Positions 5,455-10,552 of a stretch of 10,552 nt of DNA are shown piece after piece. Made by a program: the position numbers and the translations under genes. The notes under the pieces were generated by a model. It worked only from the letters and a program-made list of their open reading frames with translations, searched no databases and was not told the DNA's origin. Every line of letters begins with the position of its first letter. Position 1 is the stretch's first letter. The stretch comes from an uncultured Centipeda sp. GTDB taxonomy: Bacteria > Bacillota > Negativicutes > Selenomonadales > Selenomonadaceae. Location: NCBI GenBank assembly GCA_937925565.1, contig CALALM010000490.1, forward strand, positions 1 to 10,552, in the 5' to 3' direction.

Positions 5455-6024
5455 TTACTCATCCCCCTTGATATCTGCGGCGGCGATGGCCAGATAGCGG
5501 AAGTCTACATATCCTGCCTGTGCGGTCGCCGCGTGTATGCCGATGTAGCTGCGTGTGACCAGTCCCACATAGCGCGACGGCTGCGCGAGTGCGGGCAGAC
5601 GAAGTTCAAGTTTGCGGTCGCTGTCGCGGAGGATCATCCATGCGCCGTCGTCTCTGCGTTCCCCCCAGAACCGCGCCATGCTGTCGACGTGCTCGGCCGG
5701 CTCTCCGGTGCCGTCCGCACGAAACCGTCCGCGAAGCTCCTGCCCCTCACGCCGCAGATGCAGCTCACCCGCCGCGTCAAAGATACGCAGCTCGCGGGTC
5801 AGCGCCGTGTCAAGGGGACGCTTGTCCGCAAAACGGAACGCGCCGTCCCGCCAGATACCACAGCGGATGCAGTTCACCTGCCAGACGACGGCGGTCGCCT
5901 CGCGCATGCCGCGCCGCTCAAGTTCGGCGCGAACGCTGTCCTCTGCGGCAGGGAGCGTGACCTGCTCCGCATTGCTCTTCCCCTGCGTGATACGCAGGAG
6001 ATTTTGTGTCAGTTCCACGCTCAT
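5455..6024 (-). CDS. csx19: Csx19-like CRISPR-associated protein (TIGR03984-like)
   Basis: A 189-residue protein without a glycine-rich RAMP loop. Its visible features are RELRIFDAAGELHLRR (78-92), MARFWGERRDDGAWMIL (116-132), RLPALAQPSRYVGLVTRSYI (142-161) and VDFRYLAI (173-180). The RELRIF...FWG...GW..L...LP...R.Y pattern and the position inside a Csx10-containing operon fit Csx19, a III-D marker whose biochemical role is poorly known; it probably belongs to or stabilises the effector complex. The symbol rests on motif memory and context, without a search. The ATG at 6024 overlaps the upstream stop in ATGA and has AGGAGG 7 bases upstream. The TAA at 5457-5455 sits against the start of the next gene. 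Confidence 0.72.
   Translation of the reverse strand: MSVELTQNLLRITQGKSNAEQVTLPAAEDSVRAELERRGMREATAVVWQVNCIRCGIWRDGAFRFADKRPLDTALTRELRIFDAAGELHLRREGQELRGRFRADGTGEPAEHVDSMARFWGERRDDGAWMILRDSDRKLELRLPALAQPSRYVGLVTRSYIGIHAATAQAGYVDFRYLAIAAADIKGDE
5463..5469 (-). promoter_or_regulatory. Shine-Dalgarno site that selects the start of the large Cas7 gene
   Basis: AAGGGGG directly abuts the ATG at 5462 but is 9 bases from the ATG at 5453, a normal spacing. This favours the shorter protein beginning MVQRTNY. The site lies inside the end of csx19, so the two genes are translationally coupled with either start. Confidence 0.55.
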
Positions 6025-7442
6025 ATGCCCGCCTCCTTATCCAATGCGGTGACGAATTCCTGCAAGTCCCGCGCAGTGGATTCGTCAAAAACTTCCCCGC
6101 GCGTGAGCGTCCATGTCCGCCCTCTGTAGTGAATATCCGCACGCAGTCCCGTTAGTAGGCCGCGACCGATGGATTTCTCACCGCCGATGGCAATGCGTCC
6201 GAGCCAGAGATCTTTGAGCAAGAGGATGCACAGCCCTGCCTCCCAGCCTTTCGCACGACGCGCACCAAAGTGCAGGGTGACGGCATGTCCCTCGCCTCTC
6301 TGCCAAATCGGCACGCTCGAAAAGAGTGCAGAGGGGATGGTTCCGCCCGTGAAGCGGTTGGCGCGGATGCGTGTCTGCTTGTGCGCCTCTCCCACAACGA
6401 CGGTTTCTTCGACAATGAAGCGGCTGCGGCGTTTGTCTTTCTGTGCGAGTTTTTTCATCTGTTCGGGCGAGGGTCCCATAAGTTCGTCCATGAGCTGCTC
6501 TGCGGCGGCTTCATCCTTGCCGAGCGCGTGCAGGATGTATGCCGCACGGTGACGCAGCGTCCCTTTGAGGCTCGTGCCGGGGATGATGTATGCGCCCGCC
6601 GCGTTCTTCTTCATCCGTGCGTCGGGCCCGTTCTTCCCTCCGGCGGTCATCCTGTTGGCATCCTCATAGTCGCGGATGATGAGGGAGCCTGCGAGGGCGA
6701 AATCCGCCTCAACCATAAAGTCATCCGCTGTATAAATCGGATGCGGGAGTTCTTCTGCCGCAGGGATGTGCGGACGGCAGACGGCAGCTTTGCGTTCTTT
6801 CGGAAAAAGCCATGCAGCGACATCTTCTTTGCGGCTGAAGTCATAGCAGTCAACCTGCATACCCGCGACGTGCATTCTGCCGAAGCCCTTTGTCGTGAGT
6901 GCGCCGACGCAAAAGCCACTGATGAGGAGGTCGCGCAGACGCAGGAGGGCATTTTTGATGCGTTTTTCCTCCGCCTCATGCACGCCGCGCAGTGTGATCT
7001 CGGCGTAGAATTCGCCGCGCGCGCCGCTCTCCACGATCTCATAGTCATATTTGCCGTGCGGAACGGTTGTGCCTGTGATGCCATCGAGGCTCACGCCGTC
7101 GCGAACGCCGAGCTGTGCGCCCGCGAGCACGATGTCACAGAGCATCGCCGCGCTCTGTCTGCCGTCTGTACCCGCGCCCCTGTCGGAGGAGGTGCCGAGC
7201 GTGCCAAAGAGAAGCTCCGCCGCATCCGGCATATCCTCCTCGACAAAGCTGCGCAGTGCGCCCGCGAGCGATGTACCGGGGATGAAGGGGATCCCCTCCT
7301 TGTCGCGGAGCACATGGATGTCGCGGTCGCTGCGCTCCTCCCCGCTCGCCCCCTCGCCGATGAGGAGCGGCGCGTCGAGCTGCAAGGTTCCCTGTATGGT
7401 GATACGTCCCAAAATCCGCGCGGGGTTCATGTTCGTACTCAT
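6021..7442 (-). CDS. Double Cas7 (Csm3-like) RAMP protein, Cas7-2x
   Basis: A 473-residue type III effector subunit made of two Cas7/Csm3-like domains. Domain 1: LLIGEG (26-31), Asp41 in SDRDIHVLRD, IPFIPGTSLAGALR (51-64), and the glycine-rich TTKGFGRM loop (183-190). Domain 2: strand 1 near 243-256, Asp274 in NGPDARMKK, YIIPGTSLKGTLR (285-297), and the loop IGGEKSIGRGLL (419-430). By spacing to the IPG(T/S)SL motif, Asp41 and Asp274 match the catalytic aspartate of Csm3 (Asp33 in S. thermophilus), so both domains should cut target RNA six nucleotides apart, as known for type III Cas7. The ATG at 7442 overlaps the csx10 stop by four bases and has AGGAGG 9 bases upstream. The fusion is characteristic of III-D2/III-Dv loci and parallels Cas7.2-Cas7.3 of Cas7-11. 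Confidence 0.9.
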   Translation of the reverse strand: MSTNMNPARILGRITIQGTLQLDAPLLIGEGASGEERSDRDIHVLRDKEGIPFIPGTSLAGALRSFVEEDMPDAAELLFGTLGTSSDRGAGTDGRQSAAMLCDIVLAGAQLGVRDGVSLDGITGTTVPHGKYDYEIVESGARGEFYAEITLRGVHEAEEKRIKNALLRLRDLLISGFCVGALTTKGFGRMHVAGMQVDCYDFSRKEDVAAWLFPKERKAAVCRPHIPAAEELPHPIYTADDFMVEADFALAGSLIIRDYEDANRMTAGGKNGPDARMKKNAAGAYIIPGTSLKGTLRHRAAYILHALGKDEAAAEQLMDELMGPSPEQMKKLAQKDKRRSRFIVEETVVVGEAHKQTRIRANRFTGGTIPSALFSSVPIWQRGEGHAVTLHFGARRAKGWEAGLCILLLKDLWLGRIAIGGEKSIGRGLLTGLRADIHYRGRTWTLTRGEVFDESTARDLQEFVTALDKEAGI

Positions 7443-9043
7443 ACCCGATCGCCTCCTTCCTCACGTCGTCCCGCCCTCTTGCCCGCAAAGCGGAAGAACG
7501 CATGCCAATACGCATAGAAGATCCTGTCTGTGCGCAGAAGTCCGTCCGATCCGTCGGGGAGATCAATCGCCTCGGCAGCACCGGTGAGTGTATCGTCTTT
7601 GCGGACTGCATTTTGCTCTTCGGAGTAATACGGCATGTCCTCGATGCGTATGTCATCAAAGTATTGTGCGAGTGATTTCCTGCCGATCACGATGTTCCGC
7701 ATCATCTCTGCGAGCGGCGTGTTCTTTTTCTCACGCATCTGTCCGGCGAATCCCCGCATCGCCCCGATGGCTTTGTCACACTCCAGCCCCAGTTCATGAT
7801 CCAGACGGGCGAGCGCATGTCTTGCGCCACTCGGAATGCGTGCCGTCTCGGCATCCATCGCGGCGCGGATGCGCACCTGTTCGACGATGTGATCGACGAG
7901 AATTTTCTTTGCGATCTCCTTTGCCGCCGGGCAAATGATGCGCTCCTCACGTGCACCGCTGTCCGCGTCATCCGCACGACAGAGTGCTGCGCTGTCCCAG
8001 AGACGCAACTGTCCGAAGCCCTCTTCGCGCCGCCGTCCGACGCCGTCATGGAACAGCGCATGGAGCGCCGCCGCATCGCTGTCCGCCCATGCACCGCTCT
8101 TCTTGACGGCGAACACGGTGCCTGCGGCAAGCGCAGTTTCGCGCGGGCGCCGCATGCCCCATGTACCGACGAAGTTGTCGATCTCCTCCGCCTTTGCAAA
8201 GATGCTGCGCGGCTCCTCCGCGATGGAGAACCCGCCGCTCGTCCCCGCGTTCAGCGCCGCTGTGACCTCAGCAAGCATGGAAGCGGCATCCCCCGGCACG
8301 CCGCCCCACGGGATCAGCGGCGTCTCAAGGCGTATGCAGATGCGCGTTCCCTGCAAAGCGGGCAGCGTGGGAATGTCCTGCGGCTCCATCAGCGTTACTT
8401 CACATGCCCCATACTGTGTATATTTCGACCGCCCCGCACAGCAGGAAAAGGATGCGTCAAGGCTGCCGTGCAGGAGGGTAAGCGTCTCTGCCGTCCCATA
8501 GACGGTTCCCTCGAATGTCTGCTCCGCCGCAATCGCTTCGTAGTTGTAGATGCCGCCGCTCCGGCTCCTGCCCGCGAGCCGTTCCATGCCGCTGCCGTCC
8601 TTCAGATCGGTGCGGCTCATATGGAGGGTGATGCCCCGCTGTACGGCGACGCAGCGGACGGTGCCGTCATGCACCGCGCCGAAGCCCTTCATTCCTTTGA
8701 ATCCGGGCGCGAGTTCTGCATTTCTTTGCAGGAGGTCTTTGATCTCCCTGCCGTCCTTGCTTCGCTGCATAGAGAACGGCAGCACGATGGCACGCCGCCC
8801 CGTCACGGGGTCGATCGGATAGGCATCGACGAAGCGCAGTTCGCCGTAAAAGAGCCGCATGAAATCGGCATCTTCGTGTGCCGCAGCACCGAGCCGCCGT
8901 TTTTCGATGAAGCGTGCGGCGAGAATCCCCCGCAGCGTGGAGCCGCTGAAAAAGTCGTTCGTCGCGGTCATGACGGATGCGTGGCTGTGCGTCGAGAGGA
9001 CGACGGGTGCCTTTGTCTCGATGCGGATGTTCATTGCCTGCAT
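7439..9043 (-). CDS. csx10: Csx10-family (Cas5-like) RAMP protein with helical C-terminus
   Basis: A 534-residue protein of the Csx10 family, the Cas5-like subunit marking type III-D. Visible motifs: NIRIETKAPVVLST (5-18), DFFSGSTLRGILAARF (30-45), FYGELRFVDAYPIDP (65-79), GRSKYTQYGACEV (204-216, matching the Csx10 GRS..TQYG signature) and a glycine-rich DGVGRRREEGFGQLRLW loop (333-349). It should hold the 5' handle of the crRNA. Residues about 365-470 are predominantly helical and may supply the small-subunit (Cas11) function, since no separate cas11 is seen. An in-frame extension to 9175 exists, but ATG 9043 is chosen because AGGAGG lies 9 bases upstream and it overlaps the previous stop by one base (TGATG); the extension would be arginine-rich out-of-frame sequence of the neighbour. 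Confidence 0.9.
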   Translation of the reverse strand: MQAMNIRIETKAPVVLSTHSHASVMTATNDFFSGSTLRGILAARFIEKRRLGAAAHEDADFMRLFYGELRFVDAYPIDPVTGRRAIVLPFSMQRSKDGREIKDLLQRNAELAPGFKGMKGFGAVHDGTVRCVAVQRGITLHMSRTDLKDGSGMERLAGRSRSGGIYNYEAIAAEQTFEGTVYGTAETLTLLHGSLDASFSCCAGRSKYTQYGACEVTLMEPQDIPTLPALQGTRICIRLETPLIPWGGVPGDAASMLAEVTAALNAGTSGGFSIAEEPRSIFAKAEEIDNFVGTWGMRRPRETALAAGTVFAVKKSGAWADSDAAALHALFHDGVGRRREEGFGQLRLWDSAALCRADDADSGAREERIICPAAKEIAKKILVDHIVEQVRIRAAMDAETARIPSGARHALARLDHELGLECDKAIGAMRGFAGQMREKKNTPLAEMMRNIVIGRKSLAQYFDDIRIEDMPYYSEEQNAVRKDDTLTGAAEAIDLPDGSDGLLRTDRIFYAYWHAFFRFAGKRAGRREEGGDRV

Positions 9044-9879
9044 CACGGTCTGCCTCCTTTCTTCCCTGCCGGGTTCAGCGCCTCTTCGAGCAGCGGCGTG
9101 AGGATGTCTTTGCCGCCCTGTTCGAGGCTGCACCCGATCCGACCGAAGCCGCGCGTCCTCTTGCCGCCGCACCATGCAAGGTTGCGTACGGCGAGCGCAA
9201 GGATTTTGAGACCGTCCATATCGCCACCGATGAAGCGGATCTCACCGCGGAAGGTCGTCCCCTTCCCGATGACGCGCATGTTGCGCAGACTCGTCTCCTC
9301 CGCGACGCCGCTTGCGCGGTCGATACGCGTCTGCCAACGCAGACACGCATAACAGTCGAGGATGTCTGCGGGGCGGAATACGGAGGGATAGCGTTCTTCG
9401 AGATACTTGAGATCTGCATGGAGTTCGGCGTAATTTTCCAAATAGAGGTTGTGCATGACGAGCTGCGTGTCTCCCGTGCAGCCACGCTGAAAGAGTGTGT
9501 CGAGCGCCACCTTGTCAAAGAGCGGCAGCCCTGACGCCTCCGCCATCTCGGCAACCTCGAGTCCGCTCTCGTAGAGCAGCCCCTTAAGCCGCTTCGCCGG
9601 GAAATACGGAAGCCCAACATCATCCTGTACGACATCCGCATCCACATGAATGTCGGCGTGCCCCGAACCGAGGTGCAGCGGTGAGAGCGTCTCGATGCGG
9701 ATGGTAAGCGGCTGATGCACGCTCTTCTTCGACAGTTTTGCCGTCTTTTCATGCACACGGTCGGATTTTATGGCATTGTCCCTGTTCACGTCTTTTTGCT
9801 GTTCCTTTGCGCGGCGGCTCTCCAATCGCAGCTGTTCCATTTCGCGCCGTTTCTCCGCCGCATTTTTCTTCTTTGTCAT
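9043..9879 (-). CDS. Single-domain Cas7-like RAMP protein with charged N-terminal tail
   Basis: A 278-residue Cas7/Csm3-like subunit. Residues 1-55 are a highly charged, Lys/Arg/Glu/Gln-rich tail of helical character, unusual for a Cas7. The RAMP core follows: LTIRIETLSPLHLGSG (58-73), HVDADVVQDD (78-87), LPYFPAKRLKG (90-100), RWQTRIDRASGVAEETSLR (181-199) and the glycine-rich loop GGKRTRGFGRI (238-248). Asp80 (or Asp82) sits where Csm3 has its catalytic aspartate. It would bind crRNA next to Cas10/Cas5 and may cut one target site. The start at 9879 is supported by GGGGAGG 7 bases upstream and by lying two bases after the cas10 stop (TAACCATG); no later Met gives an equally good site, so the tail appears genuine. 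It could also be named csm3-like. Confidence 0.88.
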   Translation of the reverse strand: MTKKKNAAEKRREMEQLRLESRRAKEQQKDVNRDNAIKSDRVHEKTAKLSKKSVHQPLTIRIETLSPLHLGSGHADIHVDADVVQDDVGLPYFPAKRLKGLLYESGLEVAEMAEASGLPLFDKVALDTLFQRGCTGDTQLVMHNLYLENYAELHADLKYLEERYPSVFRPADILDCYACLRWQTRIDRASGVAEETSLRNMRVIGKGTTFRGEIRFIGGDMDGLKILALAVRNLAWCGGKRTRGFGRIGCSLEQGGKDILTPLLEEALNPAGKKGGRP

Positions 9880-9881
9880 GG

Positions 9882-10552
9882 TTACACCTCCCCGTCCGCG
9901 ATGAGATACTCCATCAGCTCGATTGCGTCGACGTAGGGCGTTCGCCCGTCCACCCAGAGGGCCTCCTCATAGGCATGCCATGCGGGCACATCGGGCAGCC
10001 GCATGGCAGCGTCGCTCTTTCCGAGATGTGCAAACTGCGCCATGAACTGTCGCTGTTCGTGCTCACCGTACGCGAGGACGCGGCGCAGTTCCTTGACCTT
10101 GCTACGCGGGAGACGGCGCATGCCCCGCACTCCCTCGATGAGTGCCGCAAGGCTGTCCGCATTTGCAGCCTCCGCATCGACGCGGTACGGACCGAAATGC
10201 AGTCCGCCGCGTGCGCCGCTGTACTCTTGTGCGCGGAACTGCGCAAGCGTCGGCGCCTGTTCGCCGTGCAGGATGGCATAGTCGAGCCAGCAGGATTCTG
10301 TCCCCTGTCCTTCCTGTGCTTCGAGCATACGCATGCGATCCTTTGCTGCACCGCAGAGATCCTCCGCCATCTCGTAGGCACGAAAGAACGGATACGAGGT
10401 TTTCATGATGGTGATGCCGCCGCAGGAGGCAATGCCGTCCTCCATCAGCCGCTCCATGATGAACCGCGCGTACGGCACGGCGACCTTTGCCGCACAGACG
10501 AAGGTCATGTCGTCGCCGCCGAGGACAAGTGGACGGACGGGGAGGAAGGACC
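9882..10552 (-). CDS. cas10: Cas10 (type III large subunit), C-terminal part
   Basis: The reading frame is open to the right edge, giving the last 222 residues. The visible part begins SFLPVRPLVLGGDD, so the GGDD motif of the second palm domain (10520-10509) is intact. Family knowledge: this motif coordinates metal for cyclic oligoadenylate synthesis from ATP when target RNA is bound. Following it, CGGITIMKTSYPFFRAYEMAEDL and an AK-containing segment match the Cas10 palm core (A.G...K...P...AY.LAE.L...AK); the all-helical C-terminus follows. The HD nuclease domain, first palm and zinc ribbon would lie beyond the edge and cannot be judged. An internal ATG at 10508 falls right after GGDD and cannot be the start. 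It is the first visible gene of the effector operon. Confidence 0.93.
   Translation of the reverse strand, partial: SFLPVRPLVLGGDDMTFVCAAKVAVPYARFIMERLMEDGIASCGGITIMKTSYPFFRAYEMAEDLCGAAKDRMRMLEAQEGQGTESCWLDYAILHGEQAPTLAQFRAQEYSGARGGLHFGPYRVDAEAANADSLAALIEGVRGMRRLPRSKVKELRRVLAYGEHEQRQFMAQFAHLGKSDAAMRLPDVPAWHAYEEALWVDGRTPYVDAIELMEYLIADGEV

Noticed and set aside
6270..7517. A 415-codon plus-strand frame opposite the Cas7-2x gene
   Set aside because: Shadow of the real gene; no conserved motif, and the opposite strand has strong ribosome sites and recognisable domains.
9043..9175. Longer Csx10 starting at 9175
   Set aside because: The extra 44 residues are Arg-rich and overlap the neighbouring gene, while ATG 9043 has AGGAGG at 9 bases and a TGATG coupling.
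7796..9352. A 518-codon plus-strand frame opposite csx10
   Set aside because: Same reason: antisense shadow spanning a gene boundary, Arg- and Cys-rich with no recognisable family.

Overview
This GC-rich bacterial window carries every gene I can support on the minus strand, so transcription runs from high to low coordinates. The low-coordinate end is a housekeeping block: rsmD, coaD, a coiled-coil gene, and the first codons of a probable DUF177/YceD gene. That neighbourhood, with the strong AGGAGG ribosome binding sites and GC-rich codons, suggests a Gram-negative Firmicute of the Negativicutes (Selenomonas-like). This is an inference from context and was not tested by a search.

Positions 1876-10552 form one CRISPR-Cas locus of type III, best described as III-D (III-D2-like). 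In transcription order it holds: the 3' part of cas10 with its GGDD cyclase motif at the right edge; a single-domain Cas7/RAMP gene; csx10 (Cas5-like, with a long helical C-terminus); a double Cas7 (Cas7-2x); a csx19-like gene; and a large Cas7 with a big internal insertion (TIGR03986-like). The five genes after cas10 are packed with junctions from an 8-base overlap to a 2-base gap, mostly with strong Shine-Dalgarno sites, so they look like one translationally coupled operon making one ribonucleoprotein complex.

The effector operon is followed by a leader of about 278 bp (3394-3671). The leader contains a near-consensus promoter, helically spaced A-tracts and a short segment complementary to the repeat. 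Next comes a very small array of three identical 37-bp repeats and two spacers (3214-3393), then cas2 and cas1. The array reads on the minus strand because the repeat ends in ATTGAAAC there, the usual type III crRNA 5' handle. rsmD has its own promoter at 1814-1843, so the CRISPR cassette sits directly upstream of an independently expressed housekeeping block.

Expected operation: Cas2-Cas1 add spacers at the leader end (near 3393). The array transcript is processed into crRNAs. The Cas7/Cas5/Cas10 complex binds target RNA, the Cas7 aspartates cut it, and Cas10 makes cyclic oligoadenylate. No cas6, no separate cas11 and no cOA-activated effector lies in the window; they may be upstream of the right edge, elsewhere in the genome, or replaced by domains in the proteins seen here. 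The subunit order (Cas7, a helical Cas11 candidate, Cas7-Cas7, Cas7 with insertion) matches the domain order of the single-chain type III-E effector Cas7-11/gRAMP, so this locus looks like an unfused relative of it.
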